From NCBI GenBank assembly GCA_029432775.1, contig JAROAZ010000005.1, forward strand, positions 1-64,000: DNA of 64,000 bases, written 5' to 3'. The position numbers and the translations under genes are program-made. The notes beneath the pieces are model-generated. The model saw nothing but the letters and a program-made list of their open reading frames with translations, did no database searches and was not told where the DNA came from. Positions 37,577 through 48,400 of this stretch are shown in pieces (the first letter of the stretch is position 1; each line of letters starts with the position of its first letter). The DNA comes from Pontiellaceae bacterium B12227 (GTDB lineage: Bacteria > Verrucomicrobiota > Kiritimatiellia > Kiritimatiellales > Pontiellaceae).

Positions 37577-38437
37577 ATGATTAATAAAATTAGTTATACG
37601 TTAGCCATTTGTTTGGCGGGGGTCTGTGGGGCTCAGGCGGCGAACATCCACTGGTCAGGTGGAGCTGGAACGGCCGATTGGAACGATGCAGGGAGTTGGA
37701 GTACGGCGTATGTGCCTGGAGCAACGCAAAGTGATACGGCTTTGTTTATTGGTTCCGGTGATAACACAACGTTGGTTGCACCGTTTACCTTCACCAATTC
37801 CTCTTCCATAAATTTGAGGGGTGAACCCACCGTGACGCTAAGTGCTGATCTGTCGGGCGTGAGCTCATTCTTGTTGGGTGGAAATGGCAACAATACTGGA
37901 GGGTTTGTGAATCAGACGGCTGGTACGCTTTCGGCGACTAGTTTGCGGGTAGGCAGCTCTTCAACGGCCACGAGCTTTTCGGGGTATACACTATCCGGGG
38001 GAAGCATTGTTAATTCGGGCGAACTCTATGTGAATATGGGAACCCTGTTGCTGGAAAATAATGTCGCAACGGTTTCGGCTGATTCCATGAGAGTCACCGG
38101 TATTGGCACGTTGGCTTTTGAATTGGGTACAGATGGCGTTAATGCAATTGATGTTGCGAACAACTTCTTAGTGGAGGCAACGGCAAAGTTGTCGATTGAT
38201 GCCTCAGGACTGACTGCAGGAGAAGGCGACTATGAATTGTTGTCTTTTGGTTCGTATACCCGAGCATTTCAATCAGAGAATGTGACCATCAGCGGTCTTG
38301 CTGACGGATTGAGCGGTTCTATCACCTACGATGCCGACAGCATGAATCTGACGGTTATTCCGGAACCTGCGACGCTTGGATTGATTGCCTCTTTTGGGGG
38401 TGGGCTGCTGTTCGTTCGCCGTTTGATCCAGTTATAA
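37577..38437 (+). CDS. PEP-CTERM beta-helix protein
   Basis: Protein of 286 residues with a signal peptide (MINKISYTLAICLAGVCGAQAA) and one beta-helix passenger region introduced by HWSGGAGTADWNDAGSWSTAYVPGA. The tail, residues 261-286, is a PEP-CTERM sorting signal: IPEP, a hydrophobic stretch (ATLGLIASFGGGLLFV), then RR. Such tails are recognised by exosortase and hold the protein at the envelope. No exosortase gene lies in the window. The passenger is clearly related to the first region of the next gene, so this is a tandem duplication with different C-termini. Confidence 0.92.
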   Translation: MINKISYTLAICLAGVCGAQAANIHWSGGAGTADWNDAGSWSTAYVPGATQSDTALFIGSGDNTTLVAPFTFTNSSSINLRGEPTVTLSADLSGVSSFLLGGNGNNTGGFVNQTAGTLSATSLRVGSSSTATSFSGYTLSGGSIVNSGELYVNMGTLLLENNVATVSADSMRVTGIGTLAFELGTDGVNAIDVANNFLVEATAKLSIDASGLTAGEGDYELLSFGSYTRAFQSENVTISGLADGLSGSITYDADSMNLTVIPEPATLGLIASFGGGLLFVRRLIQL

Positions 38438-38450
38438 CCTGAAATGGGTA

Positions 38451-38488
38451 AAGCTCCCGGATTCTTAGATCCGGGAGCTTTTATTTTA
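38451..38488 (+). terminator. Rho-independent terminator
   Basis: A perfect 12-base stem (AAGCTCCCGGAT with ATCCGGGAGCTT) around TCTTAG is followed by a T-rich tail, 13 bases after the PEP-CTERM stop. It is one of the two strongest terminators in the window. Confidence 0.9.
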
Positions 38489-38516
38489 TCAGAATTTGCA
38501 AATTAAGAGGGATAGT

Positions 38517-41500
38517 ATGAGGGCAGTTTGCAGGTTAGGCATTCTATTTGGTAGTACCTTTCTCATGGTCGGAACGTTACTGGCTGCAACGGTTCACTGG
38601 ACGGGCGGCGCGAATTCCAGTGATTGGAACGATGCGACGAGCTGGAGCACGGCCTATGTGCCCGGATCAATCGAAGCGGATACCGTTTTATTTGTCGGAA
38701 CTGCTGATAGTACGACGCTGGTGACACCGTTTGTCTTTACGAACAGCTCTACGATGAATCTCCGAGGTGAGCCGATGGTTACATTGTCAGCCGATCTCTC
38801 CGGAGTGAACAGTTTTCTTCTCGGCGGTAATAACAATAATGATGGCGGAACTGTCCATCAAACAGGAGGAGCCCTTTCCGCGGTTACGGTGAGGGTCGGG
38901 AGCATCGCGGGTGCGACAACGGAATCGGCCTACACGATTTCCGGCGGTCGTATTGCAAACTCCGGAAACCTGTATGTGAATAAAGGAACCTTTACGTTGT
39001 CCGGATCCTCCGCCGAGGTGGAAGCTGATTCGATGACGGTTACCGGTATTGGAACGCTGGCTTTTGTGTTGGGGTCAGATGGCGTGATACCGATCAGCGT
39101 GACCAATGCCTTTACCATTAATGATTCGACTTCAAAGCTCTCCATTGATGCGTCGGCTTACACGACAACAAATTCAGTGGTTGAGTTGGTACACTTTGGT
39201 TCTTTAAGCGGTAGTTTTGCAACCTCTGAAATTTCGATTACCGGGCTTCCGGCGGATCAGGCGGGCACAATTGTTTATGACGACAACCGGTTGACCTTGG
39301 AGCTGGGGGCGGCACCACCGGCGGATTCCAATATTGAGTGGGATAATGAAGCGATTGTGAACATCGGGTGGCACACCGCTGCTAATTGGGAAAATGATAT
39401 GCTACCGGGAAGCGTGACCAATCAGAATGCTATCCTGGATGGTATGGCGGATGCGCCTTATGTTGTGCAGAGCTTCAATCCTGCAAATCCCTTTGATATC
39501 ACGGTGCGCAACGAGGCTGTACTTACCATTGAGGCGGACCTGCTGAACGTGGACGATTTTTATCTGGGTCCCAACGCAGGTAATGGGGGCGGCGTTGTTA
39601 ATCACAGCAGTGGTACCGTCGCTGCAAAACAGGTGAGAGTGGGAGGCAGTGCGACGGCTGCATCGGACTCCGACTATACCCTCAGCGGGGATGCTGAATT
39701 AGTTACAACCACCGATTTATATGTGGGCATGGGCACCTTCCGCATCGATGGATCTGTGGCAACTGTTACGGTTGGCAATAATTTAAACTTGTCAGCGGGT
39801 GGAAACGTAACGCTCGAGTTGGGTGAATACGCACCTGCACCATTTGATGTTGCGGGCGCCATGAGCATTAATGCATCAGACTCCGTTCTGACGGTAGACG
39901 GCTCATTTTATCGCGGAGGAAGCGGACACTTTGAATTAATTCGGTTTGGCGGAATCAGTGGCGCTTTTGCGACTACCAATGTGGTGATTAAGGGCTTTAA
40001 GGCCAATCAGTCGGCATCGGTCCTGTTCGATGCAGATAGTTTGGATTTGATCATTTCAACGGATGCCGTGGCCGATTTGGATAGCCAGTTGTGGTTTTCG
40101 ATGACGCCGCCTGCCGGAACGATTTCGGCAGGGCCTTCTGATCTGTTGCTGAATAACGAACATCATGCGTCGACGCTGGCATCGCCCGATTTGACTTGTG
40201 TGCAGACAACCGATGGAAATGACCTCATTTATACCGTGGGCTGGACAGGCAATGATTTTGATGCCGATGGCTCAGAAGATACAATCACGTTTGATCTGCG
40301 TGTGAAGGCGTACACCGGAACTTCGTTTAACTATAGTGCGGATCCGGCTAGTTCATCGATTGTAGGACTGGGCAGCGCGGGGGACGTCACTGAAGATAAT
40401 GGCCGCTGGGGCGTTGGTACCGATATCGATCTGGATGAAGGGGAAAGTTTACACTTCCAGGTGGAGAATGTTCAAATTTCCGTTGAGAATTATACAGCCG
40501 AAATTGATGGATTTACAGCCTTTGGATTGAATGAGGTCGCGGGTAATACCCATAAACATATTCGCGGTGAGGGCATCGGAAGTAATCTGGATTCCGGTGT
40601 TGTGAGTGTTCCGGAGAATTATACGTTTTCGCCCTTGAATCCATTGATGGTGACCTGTGCGGGCACGGCAACCCACATTGGGTTTCAAATTGATTCAATC
40701 GAATTCAGCTTGAATGTCCACAATCCTGACTTAGATCCAGTTTGGGACCCTTCTGATTACTCGTATATGAAGGATGGGGTTGGTTATATTGAGCCCTATC
40801 CTGAGCAGGCGCCGGGAGTAGATTTTCCCGAATTTTCCTGGGATAAAGTCCCGCGCTGGCTTGCAGTACGCAATCTGAATGCCTATAGCGCAGAGCAGAT
40901 CAGCACGATTGCATCCAACTATCAGCTGGTGATGCTGGAAAAGAGCAATCGAAACGGACTGACCTACACGGAAGAGGGGCAGCTCAAAATGGCTGCTGAT
41001 CTCAAAGCGGTTTCTCCGGAGATCAAGGTGATCACCTACTGGAATTCGGGGCTGCACTATACCGATTTTGAGGCGGATTTAACCTACGACCTGGAGACCT
41101 GGAGTTTGAAGAAGGTCGATTCCGATGGGGCGGTCACATACGAACTCCAGCGGGGTACGCAGTATAAGTATGATCATTCGAATGCGGATTTGCGGGACTG
41201 GTGGGTAAATGTAGCTTTGACGATGGCGTCCGACGAGAATGTTGATGGTGTGTTTATTGATGTTCCTAAGGCTTCGAACCCGCACTTTTATGATGAAAAT
41301 GGGGATCCGCAGACGGATTCCACGCTCATGTACGATGCATTGAGAGCGGGAATGCCCGCGAATAAGATGTTGGTGGGAAATTCACTGCGCGTATCGGATG
41401 CGAATGGACATCGGCAGTCGATGGAGTGCTTTGACGGTTCCTATCTCGAAAACTGGCACTATACATACGGTTATTTTGAGAGCCTGGATGACGACCATAC

Positions 41501-42287
41501 GGAAGGGGATATTATCGGAACGTCGATTCAGCTGATGCGTGAGGCGGTCGCTCGTGGAAAAATGATTAACATGAATTCGGGGCCGGATGGACCGGGGATT
41601 GAGGATGACCCCGCACCGGCGGGTTCCGCCAATATGGCGGCACGCCGGGCCTATGCCGAAAAATATGTGGATTTCCCGCTGGCCGTCTTTCTTATTGCCG
41701 CCGAAACCAATGCCTACTTTTGTTACAACATGGGCCCGAATGCGATTGAAGAGAGCTATAATGACGATGTGTGGGATGCGAGTTTTATACCGGCCTTAAA
41801 CCGCCCGCTCGGCGCGCCGCTGGGTGATCCAACCCGGGACGGCTATATCTATACCCGCTCCTTTGAGCATGTGGATGTCTGGCTGGATGTGGATTCGAAA
41901 GAGACGGTGTTCGCATGGGACAGCGTGGATGCCGATGCGGATGGACTCAATGATCTGTGGGAATACCGTAACTTTGGAAACATCACCAATGCCGTTCCAA
42001 CGGAGAACCCGGATGGGGATGCCTACACGAACACAGAGGAATATATCGCCGGGCTTAACCCCAACGTCTTCGACACGTTCAACATCTCTAACTTCACCGT
42101 GGGAACGAGCAATACGTTTGAATGGAATGCGGTCAGCGGGCGCATCTACAACGTGTATTGGTCGAGCAACTTGGTTGATGGATTTACGCAGATCGAAAGC
42201 AATATCACCGATGGCATGTTTATTGACACGGAACACGCAGGAGATCCGGCTGGGTTTTACAAGATTACGGTCGAATTAGATCAGTAA
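38517..42287 (+). CDS. Surface protein: two beta-helix passengers, beta domain, GHL15-like barrel, type-B module
   Basis: Protein of 1256 residues. GAGGG six bases upstream supports the ATG at 38517, giving a signal peptide ending at LLAA. Residues about 29-265 duplicate the passenger of the preceding gene. Residues about 276-518 are a second, more distant passenger (GWHTAANWENDMLPG). Residues about 520-745 are a beta domain I do not recognise. Residues about 762-1135 are a GHL15-like barrel (FPEFSWDKVPRWLAVRNL, DGVFIDVPKAS, LVGNSL, DGSYLENWHY, TRSFEHVDVWLD). A calcium-loop segment (NPDGDAYTNTEEYIAGLNP) and a type-B module end the protein. There is no PEP-CTERM tail. Confidence 0.82.
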   Translation: MRAVCRLGILFGSTFLMVGTLLAATVHWTGGANSSDWNDATSWSTAYVPGSIEADTVLFVGTADSTTLVTPFVFTNSSTMNLRGEPMVTLSADLSGVNSFLLGGNNNNDGGTVHQTGGALSAVTVRVGSIAGATTESAYTISGGRIANSGNLYVNKGTFTLSGSSAEVEADSMTVTGIGTLAFVLGSDGVIPISVTNAFTINDSTSKLSIDASAYTTTNSVVELVHFGSLSGSFATSEISITGLPADQAGTIVYDDNRLTLELGAAPPADSNIEWDNEAIVNIGWHTAANWENDMLPGSVTNQNAILDGMADAPYVVQSFNPANPFDITVRNEAVLTIEADLLNVDDFYLGPNAGNGGGVVNHSSGTVAAKQVRVGGSATAASDSDYTLSGDAELVTTTDLYVGMGTFRIDGSVATVTVGNNLNLSAGGNVTLELGEYAPAPFDVAGAMSINASDSVLTVDGSFYRGGSGHFELIRFGGISGAFATTNVVIKGFKANQSASVLFDADSLDLIISTDAVADLDSQLWFSMTPPAGTISAGPSDLLLNNEHHASTLASPDLTCVQTTDGNDLIYTVGWTGNDFDADGSEDTITFDLRVKAYTGTSFNYSADPASSSIVGLGSAGDVTEDNGRWGVGTDIDLDEGESLHFQVENVQISVENYTAEIDGFTAFGLNEVAGNTHKHIRGEGIGSNLDSGVVSVPENYTFSPLNPLMVTCAGTATHIGFQIDSIEFSLNVHNPDLDPVWDPSDYSYMKDGVGYIEPYPEQAPGVDFPEFSWDKVPRWLAVRNLNAYSAEQISTIASNYQLVMLEKSNRNGLTYTEEGQLKMAADLKAVSPEIKVITYWNSGLHYTDFEADLTYDLETWSLKKVDSDGAVTYELQRGTQYKYDHSNADLRDWWVNVALTMASDENVDGVFIDVPKASNPHFYDENGDPQTDSTLMYDALRAGMPANKMLVGNSLRVSDANGHRQSMECFDGSYLENWHYTYGYFESLDDDHTEGDIIGTSIQLMREAVARGKMINMNSGPDGPGIEDDPAPAGSANMAARRAYAEKYVDFPLAVFLIAAETNAYFCYNMGPNAIEESYNDDVWDASFIPALNRPLGAPLGDPTRDGYIYTRSFEHVDVWLDVDSKETVFAWDSVDADADGLNDLWEYRNFGNITNAVPTENPDGDAYTNTEEYIAGLNPNVFDTFNISNFTVGTSNTFEWNAVSGRIYNVYWSSNLVDGFTQIESNITDGMFIDTEHAGDPAGFYKITVELDQ

Positions 42288-42342
42288 CCTCAAACAACCC
42301 GAAGCTGAATAATGAAGAATATGAGCGGAGAGATCTCCTTGA

Positions 42343-42360
42343 GAACCAGCAATACGTTTG
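42343..42360 (+). repeat. Intergenic remnant of a C-terminal module sequence
   Basis: These 18 bases (GAACCAGCAATACGTTTG) are identical to 45233-45250 inside the C-terminal module of the next gene, yet here they lie between genes. They look like debris of an older copy left by recombination. The 163-base gap around them (42288-42450) otherwise shows no promoter of the 18-bp repeat type. Confidence 0.6.
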
Positions 42361-42450
42361 GAATATTGATAGCCGGGTTGGCATCTCCGGCAGGTGCAAT
42401 GCGTTTTCTCCTCTTAAGATAGATCGCTAAAAAGAGAGGGCAAAATTAGT

Positions 42451-45417
42451 ATGAAAATAATGCTATACACATTAAGCGCCTGTTTGTTGACCGCGGGCGT
42501 TGCGCAGGCGGCTGGCATTAATGCATCGGACGGTGAGTGGAGCGATACCCATACCTGGACTACCGCCTACCTTCCCGGGGCGACTGCAGTTGATACGGCC
42601 ATTCTCGCGGCCAACGATGATGTAACGGTTGCAAATGACGCGACTTATGCGACCAACCGCGTGGACCTTATCGTGCGGGCCGGGGCAGCATTGGATATTA
42701 GCGCCGACATGACGGTGATGCGCAGTATGAAGATCGGATATAATGGCAGTGAGGGTGTCACGGTGACCCAGACCGCAGGAACCATCGACCGGTTGGACGA
42801 ATCCTTTGCTCTGGGCACAGATTCGAGCAGTTTGTCTACCTGCACAATCTCCGGGACTTCGGTCTTGGATTTCAATGGAAACATGACTGTTGGCTCGAAC
42901 GGCCTGATCAACGTCGTCGGCGGCCATGTTACGATTTCGGCTGGTAATGATACGAATGATAACTTCATGATCGAAACTGCGGGCGCACTTCATTTTCAGC
43001 TCGATGCCGCCGGCGTTGGAACCATCGATGCTGCGGGGACCTTTATTGTAGATTCCACCCACTCGAAGCTCACGATCGATGCCTCGTCCTATCAGGGTGA
43101 AGCAGCGATCATCGATTTGGTTACGTTCAGCACAAACATCGGCACATTTGCCGCGAGTAACATCACGGTTATCGGGGTCAAGAGCTGGTCGGTCGGTTAT
43201 GATGCCGACAGCATGTTTGTGAGTCTGGCTCCTGATGGACAGGGCGATATCCTCCTGATTGGTCAGGATGACTTTGACGGAACGGAAACGTTTTTGAGTA
43301 AAGTGAATTCCGATCCAGTAAATCGAGAGAATTTAGTTTGGAACGAGGTGAGTCGGGCGACCGTTGCAGAGCAAGCGGTTATTGATACCAGCGTTTCAGC
43401 GGGGGGGCTTATCGGACTGAATACGGGAGATGAGGATGGCTTTCTGGAGTCGACCAAGACCGATCAGTTTTTCGCGATGTATCGCGGCGGAGTAACGGCT
43501 GCCCGCACACTCACCTACACCTTTGACATTACAGGGAGCACCGATCTGAGATTATCCATGGACTGGGCGTGCTCGGGTTATATCGAAGATCCGTTGATCA
43601 GCGTTACGTACTCCATAGACGGGGCAGCTCCGGTCTCTGTTTTTTCTGTCGGTGTTTCCACTTTGGACTGGACGGAAACTATGGAAGATGGACGGAATGT
43701 GCTTAATGGACGCAGCGCAGCAGTAATGGTTAACGGTGTGGCTGCTGAGCCGCTCACCGATCTGTTTCAGACCTACACCCCGACGATTGCCGGTACGGGA
43801 TCGGTGCTGACTGTAACCATTACCATGGGAAGCTTGATCGGAGGTCCTGCCTATGGCTTGGATAACCTTGCGCTTTATGAAAATGATTTTATGAGTTTTT
43901 TGCCGCAGCACGTGGCTCACCTCGATCCTTATACCTGGGATAAAATTCAACGTGGATGCTTTATTCGTTATATAGGCGATGGTGCTTATCCCGAAGAGGC
44001 GGTAGAGATAATTGCCGAGAGCTGTACATATATTCATGGTCAAAATACGGTTGAACAAAGTTCAAGAGAGCAATTCACCATTCCTTACCCGAAGAGAATA
44101 TACCGGTTTGCTTATAAGAATCTGACGAAACATTATGACCGGCAGGATTCAATATTTTTAAATGTTCCACAGTGGTTTATGCATGAAGCGGGTGGAACAC
44201 CGAATATCAAAACGGACTATCCGATCCTTAATTTGACCAATACAAACACGCTCTATGCCGGCATGAATCTTCATGAGTGGTGGGTCGACGATATGAGGGA
44301 CACAATCAACCCAAATCTCCCGGGTAATACTATTTTTATCGATTCACTAAATGGAGCGATGCGAGCGGGTCAGAGTGGAAACTATGACTATTGGGGTAAC
44401 CCGATTGGGGACGGAACCTATTATAATAACGATTATACAGAGAATTATTTAAAGCCCCTGTTAGCTGATATTCGGGATGAATTTTCCGATGAGATGATTG
44501 TCACGGGTAACTACTTAAATCCCTGGTTTCTTCCGGATGGAAACTATGAGTATGTGAGGGATTATTTACATTGCTGCTATATTGAAAATTCCGAACGTTT
44601 TGGTGATAGCTATACTGATATTTTAAACAAAACTATTGATCAGGTTCAGCGGGTTAGTGAAGACGGTAAGATGATATTTTATAATATCTCACCCGTGAAA
44701 CCTACACCGGCTCCGGCCATGTCTATTGAGCAAATGCGCACAAAAGCATCAAATGCAATGCCTGAGTTTTACGCTTCTTTAGATGCAACCGAACAGGACG
44801 ATTTGGCGGAGATGTATGCGTATTTCGAGTTTAAGCTCGCGATGTTTCTTTTGACGGCTAATGAATATTCTTATTTCGATTATAAAACGACGGTTGTCGG
44901 CGATTATGGAGGAACTCGTCTGTTTAGAATCGTTCCGCCCTTTCCCGAATTTCAATATCCTTTAGGTGCGCCTCTCGATGCTGCGGTCCGAAATGGAAAT
45001 GAATGGACCCGCGAGTTCCAGCACGCTTCAGTCTGGCTTGATTCCGGAACAGGAGAAGCTGAAATTATCTGGAACAGCTTTGAAGTCTGGATTGCAGGAC
45101 ATGGGCTCTCGGGCACCAACGCGACAGAGACCGCTAATCCGGATGGTGATCGTTTTAACAACTACGAAGAATATATCGCAGGGCTTAACCCCAGCGTCTT
45201 CGACACGTTCGATATCTCTATTTTCACCGTAGGAACCAGCAATACGTTTGAATGGAACGCGGTCAGCGGGCGCCTCTACAACGTGTATTGGGCGAGCAAC
45301 TTGGTTGATGGATTCACGCAGATCGAGAGCAATATCACCGAAGGCGTGTTTATTGACACGGAACGCGCAGGAGACCCGACTGGGTTTTACAAGATTACGG
45401 TCGAATTTGAAGATTAA
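42451..45417 (+). CDS. Surface protein: beta-helix, jelly-roll-like domain, GHL15-like barrel, type-B module
   Basis: Protein of 988 residues with a signal peptide ending at VAQAA. Residues about 22-265 are a beta-helix passenger (GEWSDTHTWTTAYLPGA). Residues about 268-480 form a sandwich domain (LIGQDDFDGTETFL to YGLDNLALYEND). Residues about 488-875 are a divergent GHL15-like barrel (PYTWDKIQRGCFIRYI, TIFIDSLNG, VTGNYLNPW, YIENSERFGD, NEYSYFDYK, TREFQHASVWLD). NPDGDRFNNYEEYIAGLNP and the type-B module follow. The barrel-coding part looks richer in A and T than its surroundings. It lacks a PEP-CTERM tail. Confidence 0.8.
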   Translation: MKIMLYTLSACLLTAGVAQAAGINASDGEWSDTHTWTTAYLPGATAVDTAILAANDDVTVANDATYATNRVDLIVRAGAALDISADMTVMRSMKIGYNGSEGVTVTQTAGTIDRLDESFALGTDSSSLSTCTISGTSVLDFNGNMTVGSNGLINVVGGHVTISAGNDTNDNFMIETAGALHFQLDAAGVGTIDAAGTFIVDSTHSKLTIDASSYQGEAAIIDLVTFSTNIGTFAASNITVIGVKSWSVGYDADSMFVSLAPDGQGDILLIGQDDFDGTETFLSKVNSDPVNRENLVWNEVSRATVAEQAVIDTSVSAGGLIGLNTGDEDGFLESTKTDQFFAMYRGGVTAARTLTYTFDITGSTDLRLSMDWACSGYIEDPLISVTYSIDGAAPVSVFSVGVSTLDWTETMEDGRNVLNGRSAAVMVNGVAAEPLTDLFQTYTPTIAGTGSVLTVTITMGSLIGGPAYGLDNLALYENDFMSFLPQHVAHLDPYTWDKIQRGCFIRYIGDGAYPEEAVEIIAESCTYIHGQNTVEQSSREQFTIPYPKRIYRFAYKNLTKHYDRQDSIFLNVPQWFMHEAGGTPNIKTDYPILNLTNTNTLYAGMNLHEWWVDDMRDTINPNLPGNTIFIDSLNGAMRAGQSGNYDYWGNPIGDGTYYNNDYTENYLKPLLADIRDEFSDEMIVTGNYLNPWFLPDGNYEYVRDYLHCCYIENSERFGDSYTDILNKTIDQVQRVSEDGKMIFYNISPVKPTPAPAMSIEQMRTKASNAMPEFYASLDATEQDDLAEMYAYFEFKLAMFLLTANEYSYFDYKTTVVGDYGGTRLFRIVPPFPEFQYPLGAPLDAAVRNGNEWTREFQHASVWLDSGTGEAEIIWNSFEVWIAGHGLSGTNATETANPDGDRFNNYEEYIAGLNPSVFDTFDISIFTVGTSNTFEWNAVSGRLYNVYWASNLVDGFTQIESNITEGVFIDTERAGDPTGFYKITVEFED

Positions 45418-45440
45418 CAGTTAAATGGAGTTTAAGTTGA

Positions 45441-48400
45441 ATGAATGGATGTAGAGTGAAACGAGTGATGGGGTTAGCATGCGGATTGTTGTTCGCAGCT
45501 ACTTCGATAGCTGAACTTGAGCCGACGGGAAGCGGAGCGCTTCGCTCAGAAGTTTGTTTGAATGGAACCTGGAAGTTGAAAGTGGACGGCGTTGATGAAC
45601 CGGCCGATGTTCGGGTGCCGAGTTCGTATGCGGGACAGGATCAATTGTGGGGCCATGATCATTGGGATGTCTGGGGCTATCCTAAGGCGTGGTATGATCG
45701 AGCCGCGGTGTATAGCAAAACGTTTCAGATTCCGGAGAATCTGGGCAATCAGCGGGTGTTGATTCATTTTGGCGGAGTGCGGCACGTCGTAACGGTCGAG
45801 GTGAACGGTCAAGAGGCTGGACGTTGGAACGACTCCTATATTCCGTTTGCATTTGACATTACGGATCTGGTTCAGGCCGGTGAAAACGACATGAAAGTCC
45901 ATATCGCGTCCGATCGAACCTGCGGGTTGTTTGAGGACTACAACCAAAACCGTCGCGGCATCTATCAGGATGTCCACCTTCAGTTTGTGCCGGAGGTTCG
46001 TGTGACGCCGGATATTTACATACAAACGTCTGTCATCAATCAGGAGATGACGTGTGAGATTCCGGTACGTAACGACAGTGCTAAACCGCAAACCTTCGGT
46101 CTGCAATTCAAGGTGGTTGATGCAAACGGAACGGTGGTAAAAAACTGGTCGGCGGGAAAAAAAATAACGGTTGCGCCTGGCGACGTGGAAACAGTGACGG
46201 TTTCCGAGCCGTGGAAAAACCCGCACTTATGGTCGATTGATGATCCGAATCTTTATCACCTTGAAACCGAGGTGGTGAGTGAAAATAAAACGGTTCTGGA
46301 TCGGCATAGCCTGCGCTTCGGGTTCCGGGAAATCACCTGGGAAGGGCCCCATCTATTCCTGAACGGCCGTGAAATTTTTCTGCGCGGGCACGGTGGGCAT
46401 GAGCTTGGTGATTTACAGCACAGTAAGGAATATGCCGAATTGTGGATCAAGCAACTGAAGGATCAGGGGCTTGATTTGATGCGGTTGCATGATTATCCCC
46501 GTGATGACGCGTTGTATGACGCGGCGGATGAAATGGGCTTTTTGTTTCTTGCCGAAGCAGCACACCATTTCCGCCTGCCGCCAGTGGAATTACAGATGGC
46601 GCACACAGAACGAATGGTCAAGCGGTTGCGCAACCGTCCGTCGGTTCTCATGTGGTCGGTGGCCAACGAGCTGCACTGGCGCAATTTTCCGGAACCGGTT
46701 CATCTGATTGAACTCTGCCGTAAACTGGATCCAACACGTCCGGCGTTTAACAGCGACTTCAGCGCATACAGCCTGCATGGCGATGTGGTAGCCCATCATT
46801 ATAAGGCGGACGAAATTTGGACGGACTGGGAAAAATACGGCCCTGACAAAGTGATGGTCTGGGACGAGATCGGCAATGTCTGGCAACACGACCGCCCGTT
46901 GAAAACCGGCCCGGCCGGATTCGAAATCAGTTCTCAGGATGTCGCGACCGGGATCTGGCGCGACGGCTGGGAGCAAATGCGCACTGACATTGAAATCATG
47001 GCGGACGGCAAAGAAATTAATGGAAAATTTTATCGGGTGAATGCCTACATTCCATGGGAATACAGCTATGTTTTTTACCGGTTCCAACCGTTGAACAACT
47101 TCCAGCGCTTCTATCCTGAATACGAAGAAATAGAAGGCTCAAAGGGAATGAAGCCGCTCTTCATCAATCCATGTGCAACCACCCATAATCTGTGGGATCC
47201 GACGCTGCCCGAGTTCCAGCCGAACGCAGGACTCTATTGCTTTAACGAATATCTGGCACGGGTTCGTTTTCCTGATGATTCGAAGGACCGCACCTTCTTC
47301 TCCGGTCAGACGGTGAAGCAGAATGGACGTCTGTTTTATGAAGATTATCGCCCGGCGGATCGCGTTGAGTTCCGGGTGGAAACCCCGGACGGCAAGGTGC
47401 TGAATGCTGTGACGCAAAATGTCTCGCTGGCGGCGGGGGAATATGTCCCCGAATTTGCATCGGCGTGGAAACTGCCCGTCGTTGAAACGTTGACACCGGT
47501 TCGGATCGTTCGCCAGTTCTCAAACAAAGGGGAAATTGGATATCGCAAAGTGAGCGAAGCAAAAATCTTCCCTACATTCCAGTCGGTGGATTTGGTCGCC
47601 CGGAAAATTGCTGTGGTTGGAAAAGACCTGCAGCGTATATTTGGTGGTGCGGGAGTGCCGGTGTCGACCGCTCAATTAATCATTACCGAATCGATGGATC
47701 CGGATGCTGAGGCGCTCGTCGCCAACGGCGTGCGGGTGTTAGTGCTGTCGGCGAATGATGTTGCAGGAGGGAAGCAACTCAGCCACTACAACATGATTCC
47801 GAAAGCGAAGCATCAACGATTTTCCGGTGCTTTTGAAAACGTCAGGCTCGCGGATGGATCGACGCTAACGTTCGGAACACCCGGAAAAGAACGTTCCACC
47901 ATAACCGGAGAAAGCTTCAACGTCGATGAACCCCATTCGGGGGCGTGGATGACGTTCGATCTGGATGCCACCTTTGATTTCTCTGAAACCGGATTGATTC
48001 ATTTGGACTATAGATTGTGGATGCGTCCCGGTGAGGGCGGATTAGCCAAACTGTTTACCAACGTCGGCGGTGCACCGTTCTTTCGTAAAACCATTCGCCC
48101 AATGCTCTCCGATTCCTCCGGCCGCTGGTTTGTCTGCGGGGAAAAAGATGTGAGCGAACTCGTGCGGGAATCAGCCACGGCCTATAGAGGTTCGGTGATG
48201 TTCGATACCTTGCGTCTTACGTGGGAGCCGGTTCGGTTGGAGTCCGGGGCCGTCGTGGCAACCGGCGAAAAGATCGTTCCCGACTTAAGTTCGGTTTCGG
48301 CGATCGGCTTTGTATTCGATGAAACGAATCCGGGCGCTCCCGTGCAGTTTACGGCCATCAGCCTGCGGGGCGGAGCCAAAGCAGAAGCAACCCTTCAGCC

